DNA of 64,000 bases from Parasalinivibrio latis (GCF_036825535.1 NZ_CP098812.1:2480001-2544000), one strand, 5' to 3'; positions 17,623 to 26,775 are shown, counted from the stretch's first letter. Made by a program: numbers and translations. The notes: generated by a model not told the origin, from the letters alone.

Positions 17623-18543
17623 ATGCCAATGTATGTAGTGGGACACAAAATCCCGGATTCTGATTCAATCTGTGGTGCGATTGCACTTGCGTACCTGAAA
17701 AACCAAATCGGCGAACCTGCAGTAGCTACCCGTCTGGGCGATGTTTCTCCTGAAACTGCGTTCATTCTGGATCGCTTTGGTTTCGAAGCACCTGAACTCA
17801 AACTCAGCTACGCTGGCGAAGAAGTTTACATCGTTGACCACTCTGAACTGACTCAAGCACCTGACGATATCGCTGAAGCGACTATCGTGGGTATTGTCGA
17901 TCACCACAAACTGGGTGACCTGACTACGTCAACTCCGCTGGAGTGCTGGATCCGTCCGGTTGGTTGTTCTAACACCGTTATCAAAATGATGTACGACTTC
18001 TACGGTGTTGAGATTCCAAAAGAAATCGCAGGCATCATGATGTGCGCCATCCTGAGCGATACCGTGATCTTCAAATCACCAACCTGCACCACTGCTGACA
18101 TCCGTTGCGTTGAAGACCTGGCTGAAATCGTCGGTATCGAAGATTTCAAAGGCCTGGGCCTGGAAATGTTCAACGTTAAGTCTGCTGTAGCCGGCACACC
18201 TATTCGTGATCTGGTAATGCGTGATTACAAAGACTTCAACATGAATGGTAACCTGGTAGGTATCGGCCAGTTGGAAGTGGTTGACCTGTCTGTATTTGAT
18301 GAAATCAAAGCAGAGCTGGAAGCAGATATCGCTGTTCTGAAAGAAGAAGGCCAGCGCCACTCAGTAATGCTGCTGCTGACAGACATCATGAAAGAAGGCT
18401 CTGAGCTGCTGGTTGTGTCTGATGACGTTGCCATTGTTGAACGTGCATACGGTAAAGAAACCGAAAACGGCCGTGTATGGCTGGACGGCGTACTGAGCCG
18501 CAAGAAGCAGGTTGTTCCACCGCTTCAGGACGCTTTCGCATAA
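17623..18543 (+). CDS. ppaC: Manganese-dependent inorganic pyrophosphatase (family II)
   Basis: 306-residue DHH/DHHA2 phosphoesterase that hydrolyses pyrophosphate to two phosphates in the cytoplasm. Metal-binding motifs are 'GHKIPDSDSICGA' (residues 7-19), 'VDHSE' (about 66) and 'IVDHHKLGD' (about 88-96). The C-terminal DHHA2 domain carries the 'SRKKQVVPPL' substrate-binding motif near residue 290. It is monocistronic, with a bidirectional terminator behind it. Family II enzymes occur in Vibrionaceae alongside or in place of the family I Ppa. Confidence 0.95.
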   Translation: MPMYVVGHKIPDSDSICGAIALAYLKNQIGEPAVATRLGDVSPETAFILDRFGFEAPELKLSYAGEEVYIVDHSELTQAPDDIAEATIVGIVDHHKLGDLTTSTPLECWIRPVGCSNTVIKMMYDFYGVEIPKEIAGIMMCAILSDTVIFKSPTCTTADIRCVEDLAEIVGIEDFKGLGLEMFNVKSAVAGTPIRDLVMRDYKDFNMNGNLVGIGQLEVVDLSVFDEIKAELEADIAVLKEEGQRHSVMLLLTDIMKEGSELLVVSDDVAIVERAYGKETENGRVWLDGVLSRKKQVVPPLQDAFA

Positions 18544-18570
18544 GTCGTTATTTGGCACACTGATGCTCAT

Positions 18571-18604
18571 AAAAAAAGAGAGCCTTTACCGGCTCTCTTT
18601 TTAT
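18571..18604. terminator. Bidirectional terminator
   Basis: AAAAAAAGAGAGCC-TTTACC-GGCTCTCTTTTT between convergent ppaC and the lipoprotein gene. It has T-tracts in both directions. Confidence 0.85.
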
Positions 18605-18622
18605 ATCGGGGATCTTTCAGGC

Positions 18623-19903
18623 CTAAGGTTTGGCAATCTTGATGGAAATATTCACCGTATAATCAGCCGGGCAACCCGGTGCAACAACGCTGGCAACGAT
18701 AGACTTACCCAATCCAATCACGCTAGATCCTGGGGCAAACAGCATGGGTTTGTTCTTGCTGTCCAGCACTGCTGAACCGTCAACATTCAGTCCAACTTTT
18801 ACATTCTTCGAGCAAGAATGACGCGAGCCAACCCCTATCTCTGCCACAAACTGTTTTGGCTCGTTGAACAGTGCAACATTGGTCACTGGATTTTTAGCGG
18901 GAAATACAAAAGCAGTTGAAGAAATAGCACTTACTTTTGGTGACGCCTCAATTTGCCATTCCCCGCGGAAAATCTCTCCTCCTTGCCCACGCAGAATGGT
19001 GATCTCTTTGCCCTCCAGGAATATAGAGCCCCCTTCCCAATGGGGATGTATGGTCGTTCTACCGTCAACTTTAAACCTGAAAGGAACATCTCTGGCGTCC
19101 AATGATGTAGACCAAACCCTGAACAGCTGCGGCGTTTTAATTGGCTCTCCACCGGTACGGGTTCTTGCAACCAATGTTGTTTCCGATTGACCAGGAGGCA
19201 GGCTCCATCCTCCTTTTAAAAGAATGTTCTGCTGCTGTTGGGAAGCGTTGACGAAAGTATCCAGGGTTCTGGCCGAGCCACCGACAGACTTAACTCCTTC
19301 TTCGAGAAGAATCCGGTAGGAATCGAATATCGGGTCATTTTTATACATCGCATACGCCCGGAAAAATTCACACTGCTGTTCAAAGTAGAAATCATTCAGC
19401 TGTGCATCTACCGGCAAAACTGACGGGCCAGGAATCCGGTATAGTTCGTCCTGAGCAATCGTCAGTTGTTCTTTTAAACCGTAACGCCAGTTGTATGCAG
19501 CACCTTTATGTTTATCTGATGTCAGCCCCATCTCGTAGGAAAATACGTGGCAAAGCTCATGGACAAAATCCCCCCAGTCCACGAAATCACCGTCGCTGGA
19601 AAAATCATCCAGATAGAGGCCATCGGGATAGTAAACTTTATGGTTGATGACAAACGGCCTTTTAATCACACTCGTCAGTAACTTTTCAGAGCCACTGCTC
19701 AGCCGCTTTACTTCTGCGGTAAATTCTTTCTCACCACTTGCATCTTTATTAATGATTCTGACTTTGTCATATCGAATACCACTGTCGAACTCTTGCTTTA
19801 AATTGTCGACTTCTGACGTTGTAAGCCCGCGGCTGGCACAGCCTGTCAATACAAGTGTGCCCAGCAATATCACGGTGAATGACAGCCAACTGTTCCTTTT
19901 CAT
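18623..19903 (-). CDS. Lipoprotein with an HExxH metalloprotease-like motif
   Basis: 426 residues from ATG 19903 (the lipoprotein signal starts 'MKRNSWLSF'). The lipobox 'LTGC' places the lipidated Cys at 22. A putative zinc-metallopeptidase signature 'HELCH' is at 115-119, and 'YFEQQCEFFRAYAM' at about 173-186 offers a Glu as third ligand. The C-terminal half (about 210-426) is beta-rich and unrecognised. It is monocistronic. The motif alone does not prove protease activity. I do not recognise a named family, and the protein is probably attached to a membrane and periplasmic or surface-exposed. Confidence 0.72.
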   Translation of the reverse strand: MKRNSWLSFTVILLGTLVLTGCASRGLTTSEVDNLKQEFDSGIRYDKVRIINKDASGEKEFTAEVKRLSSGSEKLLTSVIKRPFVINHKVYYPDGLYLDDFSSDGDFVDWGDFVHELCHVFSYEMGLTSDKHKGAAYNWRYGLKEQLTIAQDELYRIPGPSVLPVDAQLNDFYFEQQCEFFRAYAMYKNDPIFDSYRILLEEGVKSVGGSARTLDTFVNASQQQQNILLKGGWSLPPGQSETTLVARTRTGGEPIKTPQLFRVWSTSLDARDVPFRFKVDGRTTIHPHWEGGSIFLEGKEITILRGQGGEIFRGEWQIEASPKVSAISSTAFVFPAKNPVTNVALFNEPKQFVAEIGVGSRHSCSKNVKVGLNVDGSAVLDSKNKPMLFAPGSSVIGLGKSIVASVVAPGCPADYTVNISIKIAKP

Positions 19904-20243
19904 AATGCAACCTTCTATCCCTATGTTTGATTCTGTTTCTATAAGGTGATTCTTATTCCCGTAAATTAATATAACATTCATGTGGCACATTTCGAGCGCC
20001 ATGAAAATACTTTAATAACATCGATAGGAATAAACAACTTTAGTCTATTCGATATCTCCACCCATTTGATCTACACACAAAAGTACTCACCACATTGAGC
20101 TATTGGCTAAACATAAAATTATTCGCAGCTGAAATTGTTAATTAAGTTTTCACTATTTAAAGGTCAATTAACTTTGCTCGCCCTTCCTGTACCAGCCAAC
20201 CCGGCGTATACTCGCCAGGACTTCCCGATCCGGAGATAACTGG
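19904..20243. other. Intergenic region
   Basis: 340 AT-rich bases between the divergent lipoprotein and yggL genes. It should contain both promoters. No RNA gene, repeat or defensible operator was seen. Confidence 0.4.
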
Positions 20244-20606
20244 ATGAACAACAAAATCAAATTTGATTCACTGAAAAACAAGTCGCGCCGTCTGCGCAAA
20301 AAGCTATATCTGGGTGAGTTTGCCGTTACTGGCTTTGAGCTTCATTTCGCCGTCCCAACCTCAGATGCCAAAGGCTACGACCAACTGCTTGAAGAGCTGA
20401 TTAACCAGGTTGAATCCCGTAACCTGTGTATTGGTGGTGGCGCCGACAGCCAAGGCAAAGTTTCATTCTTTGTTGCCCCATTCGCCAGTTACGGAAAAGC
20501 AACTGAAGAAGACCGCACTGCACTTATCAACTGGCTGGAGACACAAAGTCAGGTTGCCAGTGTTGAAGCTGGTCCACTCGTTGATGCCAATTACGGGCCT
20601 TATTAA
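20244..20606 (+). CDS. yggL: YggL family (DUF469) ribosome-associated protein
   Basis: 120 residues. The N-terminal 'KSRRLRKKLYLGEF' matches the conserved 'RSRRLRKK...EF' start of YggL. The rest is the DUF469 fold, with 'YDQLLEELINQVE', 'NLCIGGGADSQGKVSFFV' and a C-terminal 'WLETQSQVASVEAGPLVDA'. YggL has been reported to bind the 50S subunit. It is monocistronic, with a good GGAGATAACTGG leader before ATG. Confidence 0.85.
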   Translation: MNNKIKFDSLKNKSRRLRKKLYLGEFAVTGFELHFAVPTSDAKGYDQLLEELINQVESRNLCIGGGADSQGKVSFFVAPFASYGKATEEDRTALINWLETQSQVASVEAGPLVDANYGPY

Positions 20607-20802
20607 TCCGGTAGGATTTGAGTACTCCGGGTACATTTTTTAAAGTGCCCGGTTCAAAACAACCAGAATTCTCCAATTCACGTGGTGTTTTTCAGCTATT
20701 GGATTAATTATTAAGGAATGCATTCGATTGATAAGCCGACCTCCTTTTAATTATTGTCTGATTCAGGCCGGGCACCTAGATACTCATACTAACTCTGCAT
20801 TA

Positions 20803-21003
20803 TTATGCAGCATATTTTTTAAGCTCATGCGGGTATATGGTCATCCCGTTTTGAGTGTTTTCGTAGATTGAATGTTCTCGAATATAGGACCATGCATGGA
20901 TACTTGTACTTGTTTGTGCCGCCAAACGTTCAATAACAACATTAACATCCCGCCCCGCATAGTCCTTGTCATGTACAAAGATTTTTTTAAGAACTGACAA
21001 CAT
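20803..21003 (-). CDS. Small ORF of unknown function in a degraded island
   Basis: 66 residues, 'MLSVLKKIFVHDKDYAGRDV...', preceded by AAAAGGAG at the right spacing for the ATG, so translation is plausible. It has no signal, membrane helix or recognised domain. It lies beyond the end of the integrase remnant and may be the last cargo gene of a decayed integrated element. Confidence 0.45.
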   Translation of the reverse strand: MLSVLKKIFVHDKDYAGRDVNVVIERLAAQTSTSIHAWSYIREHSIYENTQNGMTIYPHELKKYAA

Positions 21004-21091
21004 AGTAAACTCCTTTTAAATGTAATTTAATTTCAATGCATTATGTTGATAACTTACATTATGGCGATTTTGTGATCAAGATCTATTGACG

Positions 21092-21617
21092 TTAGTCACA
21101 TAAATTTAATAAACATGTTTTTTTACCACATAAGCAATAGTCGCGTGATTTTATATTTAAATCTTCGAACCTATGACTAAATTGATTTCCCCACCGTGTT
21201 GATTGCGCAGACATATTTTTGCGAATACGCAAAACCAGCGTCGTTAAGCCATGAGGAGTCGTCCTGTTCTTGAAACCTATACGCCCGAGCGCCTTGTTGA
21301 TTATCTCGGCATCAGTGGGTTTGTTGGCAAAGCGACTTGATTCAAAGACGTAATCACAGTGACCGGTCAAGGCCTGATCGTTTCAAGAATAGCGATGACC
21401 TGGGGTGTCAGTGGTACCTCATGGCTCCGCCGCATCTTCATTCTTTCAGGGGGAATCACCCAGAGTTTACGCTCCAAGTCTATTTCATCCCAACGGGAAG
21501 CGGCAGCCTCATTGAGACTTCGTGGAAATAGAGGTTGCCGCTATCAGCAACCCGAAAAGATTTTTCTTTTGGCTTGAGCTTCTGAACTGCCATTGCAGAT
21601 AAGATGTTGATTCGCAT
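21092..21617 (-). pseudogene. Remnant of a P4-type tyrosine integrase
   Basis: Three out-of-frame pieces of one integrase can be read on the minus strand. From ATG 21617 (GGAGG upstream) comes an N-terminal piece with 'AVQKLKPKEKSFRVADSG', the DUF4102 start of P4-like integrases. An internal deletion joins it to a catalytic-domain piece, 'SRWDEIDLERKLWVIPPERM' and 'MKMRRSHEVPLTPQV', ending in a stop. A third frame gives 'YVFESSRFANKPTDAEIIN' and 'RTTPHGLTTL', where the catalytic HxxR Arg is replaced by Thr. Most of the SAM-like core and the nucleophile Tyr are gone. It starts 192 bp from the tRNA-Ser 3' end, the classic integration position. Confidence 0.82.
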
Positions 21618-21770
21618 AGCCCTACCTCCATCCCTGAGAACAAAAGTAATACCAGAAAAAGCGGGGATTACTCAGTATGTAATACGGCATACACGCATTT
21701 TGGTATATGGATAGCTCAGCTTGAGACAGGATAGAACAGGTAACCTACTGAATTTGCAGAATTTCAGACA

Positions 21771-21797
21771 CAAAAAAAGACGCTCTAGAGCGTCTTA
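21771..21797 (-). terminator. Terminator of the tRNA-Ser transcript
   Basis: Perfect palindrome AAGACGCTCTAGAGCGTCTT at 21777-21796, followed on the minus strand by seven Ts, 12 bp beyond the tRNA 3' end. Confidence 0.85.
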
Positions 21798-21808
21798 ATT
21801 TTGGAATT

Positions 21809-21896
21809 TGGCGGTGAGGGAGGGATTCGAACCCTCGGTACGTTGCCGTACACACACTTTCCAGGCGTGCTCCTTCAGCCACTCGGACACCTCACC
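21809..21896 (-). tRNA. tRNA-Ser (anticodon GGA)
   Basis: 88-nt class II tRNA on the minus strand with encoded CCA. The acceptor GGTGAGG pairs with CCTCACC. The anticodon loop is CCTGGAAAG, there is a long variable arm, and the T-arm is GGGTTCGAATCCC. It is almost the same as E. coli serW/serX. It flanks the integrase remnant and is the presumed attachment site. Confidence 0.96.
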
Positions 21897-22106
21897 AATT
21901 TGTTTTCGTTGTGGGCTTTGCGTCCCAACGAGGCGCTACTATAGAGATCCATCCGTATTAGGTCAACACTGTAAATGCAATTCTTTGTTCGAATGGACAA
22001 TTAACGATCAAACCGGTGGCAATCCGTGCGATTTGATGGCCTGGCGTTCACCTTAGCCGCACTACACTGTTACAATGCCCGCAAAATACCAAGGCGAGTT
22101 TTAATC

Positions 22107-22685
22107 ATGTCTTCTACATTGACTGACTTTATTGCTGAAAATGGCCTCGAAAGCCAACTGATGTCCCCGATGCAAATTGAGGGCTTTGTAACTGCATTGG
22201 CGGCTGCCCCTCATGTTATTGACCCGGCTGAGTGGCTGGCGTATCTCTGGGGAGGCGAAGAAACTGCGCCTTTTTCTACCCATGAACAGCTTGAGCAGTT
22301 TGCCCGTCTGGTAGTCGAACGATGGAATGCATCACGCAAAGCCCTGTTTGAAGGGAACTGGCAGTGGCCATCACTTTGCCAACTTGATGAAGCAGAGTTG
22401 GTCTCTGACGGTACCCGTGAGTTCGCTGATGGTCTACTGCAAGGCTGGAGCCTGACCCGTGATGACTGGGAAGCTCTGATGCCGGAAGACAGTGAAGACA
22501 GTGCATTACTTGGTGGTGTCATTCTGTCAGTCAGCATGATGTTTGACCCGGAAACGGCCATTGCCACCATGGAACAGTATGGTGCAATCGAGTTGGCCCA
22601 ATTTGAAGAGGTCTACAACGCCATGCCAATGATGCTGAGCGGCCTGGCGATGAAAGGCCAAATGCTGGCAGCCGAAGACCAGTAA
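22107..22685 (+). CDS. UPF0149 (YecA/YgfB-like) family protein
   Basis: 192-residue helical, acidic cytoplasmic protein. 'MSPMQIEGFVTALAAAPHVI' (about 20-39) and 'PAEWLAYLWGG' match the N-terminal signature of UPF0149/YecA proteins. It lacks the C-terminal SEC-C zinc motif of full YecA. The start is set at MSSTLTDF; an upstream in-frame start is less likely. Function is unknown. A terminator follows. Confidence 0.8.
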   Translation: MSSTLTDFIAENGLESQLMSPMQIEGFVTALAAAPHVIDPAEWLAYLWGGEETAPFSTHEQLEQFARLVVERWNASRKALFEGNWQWPSLCQLDEAELVSDGTREFADGLLQGWSLTRDDWEALMPEDSEDSALLGGVILSVSMMFDPETAIATMEQYGAIELAQFEEVYNAMPMMLSGLAMKGQMLAAEDQ

Positions 22686-22707
22686 CGCCCTCAATCGCTG
22701 ATTTCCC

Positions 22708-22731
22708 AAAAGCGGTCTGTGGCCGCTTTTT
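22708..22731 (+). terminator. Rho-independent terminator after the UPF0149 gene
   Basis: AAAAGCGG-TCTGTGG-CCGCTTTTT, 23 bp after the stop. Confidence 0.7.
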
Positions 22732-22828
22732 AACCTGAAACTTTTCGCGCAACAGTCAACCATTCCTGATATAGTCCCCGCCCTAACAGCAATTGCCGGT
22801 TCATGGCTACAATTACGGGACTGCCCCT

Positions 22829-24214
22829 TTGACGACTCAAGTATTTTCGACCCTTCCGTTGAAAGCTGAACTGCTTTCCACGCTCAATGATATTGGCTAC
22901 AAAAACATGACGCCGATTCAAGCTGAAAGCCTTCCTTCAATCCTCGAAGGGAAAGACGTCATTGGCCAAGGCAAAACCGGCTCCGGTAAAACTGCGGCTT
23001 TCGGGCTTGGCCTGCTGAACCGCCTGAACGTTAAACGCTTTCGGGTTCAATCCCTGGTGCTCTGCCCTACCCGGGAACTGGCTGACCAGGTTGCAGTGGA
23101 AATCCGCCGACTTGCTCGCGGTATCCACAATATTAAAGTTCTGACCTTATGTGGCGGCGTGCCTATGGGGCCACAAATCGGCTCCCTCGAGCATGGGGCT
23201 CATATTATCGTAGGAACACCCGGCCGTATTCTCGACCATATGGAAAAAGGCCGTTTGTCACTGGCTGAAGTAAACACACTGGTACTCGATGAAGCCGACA
23301 GAATGCTGGAAATGGGTTTCCAGCCGGCTCTGGATGCCATCTTTGAAGAAGTACCTCAAGACCGCCAAACACTTCTGTTCAGTGCGACTTACCCAGCACA
23401 GATTAAAAGCATCAGCCAGCAGATCATGACTTCCCCGACTATGGTGAAAGTCGAATCAAATCACGATGACAGCAGCATCAGCCAGTACTTTTACCGTTGT
23501 GAAGGTAACAAAGATCGCATGCATGCGCTGCGCTTGTTACTTCTCAAACACCAGCCGGAAAGTGCTGTGGTGTTCTGTAACACCAAACGTGACGTGAAAG
23601 ACGTCGCGGCAGTCCTTGAAAATGACGGGTTCTCTGTGGTGGCACTGCATGGCGATCTGGAACAACGTGACCGGGACCAGATGCTGCTTAAGTTTGCCAA
23701 CAAAAGTACTACCATCATGGTGGCAACAGACGTCGCAGCTCGTGGACTGGACATAGATGCCCTTGATGCTGTGATTAACTACCACATGGCATACGATACC
23801 GAAGTTCATATTCACCGTATTGGCCGCACCGGCCGCGCAGGCAGCGAAGGCGCAGCATACACCTTCTTTGGACCGGAAGACGGATACCGCATTGCTCTTC
23901 TGGAAGACCACCTCGAGCGAGACATTAAGTCTCAGACGCTGCCGGACGAATCTGTTCTGAACAATACGCCTCGTTCACCGGAGATGGTAACACTGCATAT
24001 CGATGCCGGTAAAAAAAGCAAAGTACGCCCGGGGGATATCCTTGGTGCACTGACCGGCGAAAACGGCATCGAAGGTGCGCAGGTTGGTAAAATCAAAGTG
24101 ACTGATTTCCGCTCCTACGTTGCAGTAAAACGACATGTGGCAAAGAAAGCACTTAAGAAGCTGACCTCCGGTAAAATCAAAGGCCGAAACTGTCGCGTGT
24201 GGCAACTGCGTTAA
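22829..24214 (+). CDS. dbpA: ATP-dependent RNA helicase DbpA
   Basis: 461-residue DEAD-box helicase specific for 23S rRNA helix 92. Motifs in order are the Q-motif region 'MTPIQAESLP', Walker A 'GQGKTGSGKT' (about 46-55), 'PTREL', 'GTPGR', DEAD ('VLDEADRML'), SAT, 'ATDVAARGLDI' and 'HRIGRTGRAG'. The C-terminal DbpA RNA-binding domain (about 385-461) contains 'GKIKVTDFRSYVAV'. No in-frame ATG exists near the 5' end. I place the start at TTG 22829 ('MTTQVFSTLPLK'), as in Vibrio orthologues. A further TTG at 22793 is possible. Confidence 0.93.
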   Translation: MTTQVFSTLPLKAELLSTLNDIGYKNMTPIQAESLPSILEGKDVIGQGKTGSGKTAAFGLGLLNRLNVKRFRVQSLVLCPTRELADQVAVEIRRLARGIHNIKVLTLCGGVPMGPQIGSLEHGAHIIVGTPGRILDHMEKGRLSLAEVNTLVLDEADRMLEMGFQPALDAIFEEVPQDRQTLLFSATYPAQIKSISQQIMTSPTMVKVESNHDDSSISQYFYRCEGNKDRMHALRLLLLKHQPESAVVFCNTKRDVKDVAAVLENDGFSVVALHGDLEQRDRDQMLLKFANKSTTIMVATDVAARGLDIDALDAVINYHMAYDTEVHIHRIGRTGRAGSEGAAYTFFGPEDGYRIALLEDHLERDIKSQTLPDESVLNNTPRSPEMVTLHIDAGKKSKVRPGDILGALTGENGIEGAQVGKIKVTDFRSYVAVKRHVAKKALKKLTSGKIKGRNCRVWQLR

Positions 24215-24236
24215 TTCCCGCAGACCTAGTTAAACA

Positions 24237-24264
24237 AAAAAGGCGAACCTGGTGTTCGCCTTTT
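24237..24264. terminator. Bidirectional terminator
   Basis: AAAAGGCGAAC-CTGGT-GTTCGCCTTTT between convergent dbpA and nadA. Confidence 0.85.
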
Positions 24265-24294
24265 CCATGTCTTTAGCCTGCACAGGGCTAATGT

Positions 24295-25356
24295 TCAGGC
24301 ATTGCCCTTTACTTTCACTTGCAGCGACGCCGCAAAATCAAGCATCCGGTTAAGCGGAATCAGTGCTTTAACCCGAACTTCATCGTCGACAAAGATCTCA
24401 TGTCCTTCTGAGCCTTCCTTTAGGGCTGACTCAATCGCTTTCAGGCCATTCATTGCCATCCACGGGCAATGTGCGCAGCTTCGGCATGTGGCACCAGCAC
24501 CGGCTGTCGGGGCTTCAAACAGCTCCTTCTCAGGGACAGCTTGCTGCATTTTGAAGAAAATGCCCTTGTCGGTTGCAACGATAAGCTTTTTCTGTGGCAG
24601 CGTTTGGGCAGCTTTGATCAGCTGGCTGGTTGAACCCACGGCGTCGGCCATCTGAACCACGCTTGAAGGGGACTCAGGGTGGACCAGAATAGCAGCATCC
24701 GGGTTAAGCGCCTTCATCTGCTCAAGCGCCTGGGCAGAGAACTCATCGTGCACGACACACTCGCCCTGCCACAGAAGCATTTCGGCCCCGGTTTGCTTTG
24801 AAATATACGCACCAAGATGGCGATCCGGTCCCCATATGATGGGGTTACCTTCGCCATCCAGATGCTCAACAATCTCCAATGCGATTGAAGATGTCACAAC
24901 CCAGTCAGCACGCGCTTTCACTGCTGCCGAGGTGTTCGCATAAACAACAACGGTGTGGTCTGGGTGGGCATCGCAGAATTCTTTAAACTTGTCTTCCGGA
25001 CAACTGAGGTCCAGTGAACACTCTGCTTTGAGTGTTGGCATCAGAACGGTCTTTTCCGGTGTGAGGATTTTGGCCGATTCCCCCATAAATCGTACACCAC
25101 AGATAATCAAGGTGCTGGCTGGGTGCTGGTTGCCGAATTTTGCCATCTCAAGAGAGTCACCGACAAAGCCACCGGTTTCTTCCGCCAGTGCCTGAATCTC
25201 AGGGTCAGTGTAATAGTGGGCAATCAGAACGGCATCGCGGGCTTCCAACAGGGATTTGATGCTCGCAATGTATTGTTTTTTTTCTTCCTCTGATAGCGGA
25301 ACGGGCTTAGGCGGGAACGGATAGGTCCGGTCCTCAATAGTTACGACTTGGCTCAT
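24295..25356 (-). CDS. nadA: Quinolinate synthase A
   Basis: 353-residue [4Fe-4S] enzyme of de novo NAD synthesis, condensing iminoaspartate with dihydroxyacetone phosphate. Cluster cysteines are likely in 'KAECSLDLSCPED' (about 112-124), 'WQGECVVHDEF' (about 201) and the C-terminal 'TCRSCAHCPWMAMN' (about 293-306). The substrate motif 'AHYYTDPEIQAL' is near residue 46. It lies just downstream of tol-pal-cpoB on the same strand but is separated by a hairpin, and may have its own promoter. Confidence 0.95.
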   Translation of the reverse strand: MSQVVTIEDRTYPFPPKPVPLSEEEKKQYIASIKSLLEARDAVLIAHYYTDPEIQALAEETGGFVGDSLEMAKFGNQHPASTLIICGVRFMGESAKILTPEKTVLMPTLKAECSLDLSCPEDKFKEFCDAHPDHTVVVYANTSAAVKARADWVVTSSIALEIVEHLDGEGNPIIWGPDRHLGAYISKQTGAEMLLWQGECVVHDEFSAQALEQMKALNPDAAILVHPESPSSVVQMADAVGSTSQLIKAAQTLPQKKLIVATDKGIFFKMQQAVPEKELFEAPTAGAGATCRSCAHCPWMAMNGLKAIESALKEGSEGHEIFVDDEVRVKALIPLNRMLDFAASLQVKVKGNA

Positions 25357-25479
25357 TGCTCCACGATGTCCATTTTAGGAATAGTCCGGACATTATACCG
25401 TTTTTTAACCCGAGTGTTACAGAGTGAGCGCAATCTGCGAGCCAGAAATCCCCAGACTGTTTTACATTGAATAAGATAA

Positions 25480-25504
25480 AAGAAAACCGGCGATTGCCGG
25501 TTTA
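25480..25504 (-). terminator. Terminator overlapping the cpoB stop
   Basis: On the minus strand, AAACCGGC-AATC-GCCGGTTT followed by TCTTTTATCTT. The 5' arm includes the cpoB stop codon. It closes the tol-pal operon. Confidence 0.7.
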
Positions 25505-26230
25505 CTTGAGTCGGTTTTGCGCTTGCTGAGCAGACGTGGTTCCGGGGAATTTCGAAATGACTTCCTGGAAAATCTTTTTCGCACCGGCTTTGTCTCCTTC
25601 CCTTTCAGAGATAAGACCCAGCTTCAGCATTGCATCTGCACGCTTGTTGGAATCTTTGTAGTTCACAACAGCAGCAAAGTTCTTTTTAGCCTCTTCCAGT
25701 TTGGACTGGGAGAAATACAGCTGACCTAACCAATAGTGTGCATTCGGCGTATAAACCGATTGCGGGTAAGTACCAAGGAAGGTATTGAAAGCGGAGATGG
25801 CACCACTGTAGTCCTTCTTTTTAAGAATGAGATCTACGGCTTTTTGGTATTCATCGTTTTCATTGCGGTTAGACGCAATGACACCACCTTCCGGCTCACT
25901 GGTTTTCGGCTCCGGTGTAACTGCCGGTTTTGCAGTACGGAGCGTATCCACTTCACGGTACAGGTCACGCTGGCGTTCCAGCATCTGGCCTATATCGTAG
26001 CTGTTCTTTTCAACGGTGCCCCGAAGGCCATCGATTTCACCCGCCATCTGGTCAAGTTGGCGTTGCATATCGATTTGCATCTGGTTTCTGGCTTCCAGCA
26101 TGCGTTCTAAACGGGCGATGCTGTCATCCGGTGACCTGAGATCAGCAACCGGAGCCTGTGCAGCGGCAGGGGCTGCCACTGCACACACCAGTAACGCCAG
26201 CGGGAAAAAACGCTTAGAGTTACTGCTCAT
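25502..26230 (-). CDS. cpoB: CpoB (YbgF), cell division coordinator
   Basis: 242-residue periplasmic protein with a Sec signal (about 1-25), an N-terminal coiled coil (about 35-95) for trimerisation, a Pro/Glu linker, and TPR repeats (about 120-242) with 'YTPNAHYWLGQLYFSQSKLEEAKKNF'-type helices. CpoB links Tol-Pal outer-membrane constriction with PBP1B during division. It is last in the operon, 23 bp after pal. Confidence 0.92.
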   Translation of the reverse strand: MSSNSKRFFPLALLVCAVAAPAAAQAPVADLRSPDDSIARLERMLEARNQMQIDMQRQLDQMAGEIDGLRGTVEKNSYDIGQMLERQRDLYREVDTLRTAKPAVTPEPKTSEPEGGVIASNRNENDEYQKAVDLILKKKDYSGAISAFNTFLGTYPQSVYTPNAHYWLGQLYFSQSKLEEAKKNFAAVVNYKDSNKRADAMLKLGLISEREGDKAGAKKIFQEVISKFPGTTSAQQAQNRLK

Positions 26231-26253
26231 AGTAGTTACCTGTTACTAATGAA

Positions 26254-26775
26254 TTAGTAAACCAGAACCGCACGACGGTTCTTCGCGTAAGCGGCATCGC
26301 TCTGGCCCAGAACCAGTGGCTTCTCTTCGCCGTAGCTTACGATAGCAATTTGGTTAGCTGGTACACCCAGCGCCTGCAGGTACTTGGATACCGCGTTTGC
26401 ACGACGCTCACCCAGCGCAATGTTGTACTCAGGAGTACCGCGCTCATCAGCGTGACCTTCAACAATCACTTTCAGCTCTGGGTTTTTACGCAGGTACTCT
26501 GCGTGTGCTTCCAGCATTGCTTCATATTCAGGCAGGATTGCTGTGTCGTCAAATGCGAAGAATACAGTTTGAGACTGACGCAGTTCCTGGTTGCGCAGTT
26601 CCTGCTCTGTCATGGAGCCCTGGCCTTCAACCGGAGTTACAACGGTAGTTTGATCGTTGTTGTTAGAAGTTTGGCCAGCAGTGCTGTCGGTGGTGCTGTC
26701 AGTTGAGCTACAAGCAGCCAGAGTCAGCATTGGCAGGGCAATGGCAAGACCCTTAAGAACTTTGTTAAGTTGCAT
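26254..26775 (-). CDS. pal: Peptidoglycan-associated lipoprotein Pal
   Basis: 173 residues from ATG 26775. The lipobox 'TLAACS' gives lipidated Cys at 21. A Ser/Thr/Asn-rich linker follows, then the OmpA-like domain with the diaminopimelate-binding motif 'VEGHADERGTPEYNIALGER' at about 120-139. It anchors the outer membrane to peptidoglycan and is released by TolA/TolB cycling. An upstream in-frame extension to 26820 overlaps tolB and is rejected. Confidence 0.95.
   Translation of the reverse strand: MQLNKVLKGLAIALPMLTLAACSSTDSTTDSTAGQTSNNNDQTTVVTPVEGQGSMTEQELRNQELRQSQTVFFAFDDTAILPEYEAMLEAHAEYLRKNPELKVIVEGHADERGTPEYNIALGERRANAVSKYLQALGVPANQIAIVSYGEEKPLVLGQSDAAYAKNRRAVLVY

Noticed and set aside
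20607..21092. Second attachment site (direct repeat of the tRNA-Ser 3' end)
   Set aside because: No copy of the T-arm or acceptor sequence was seen on the far side of the integrase remnant.
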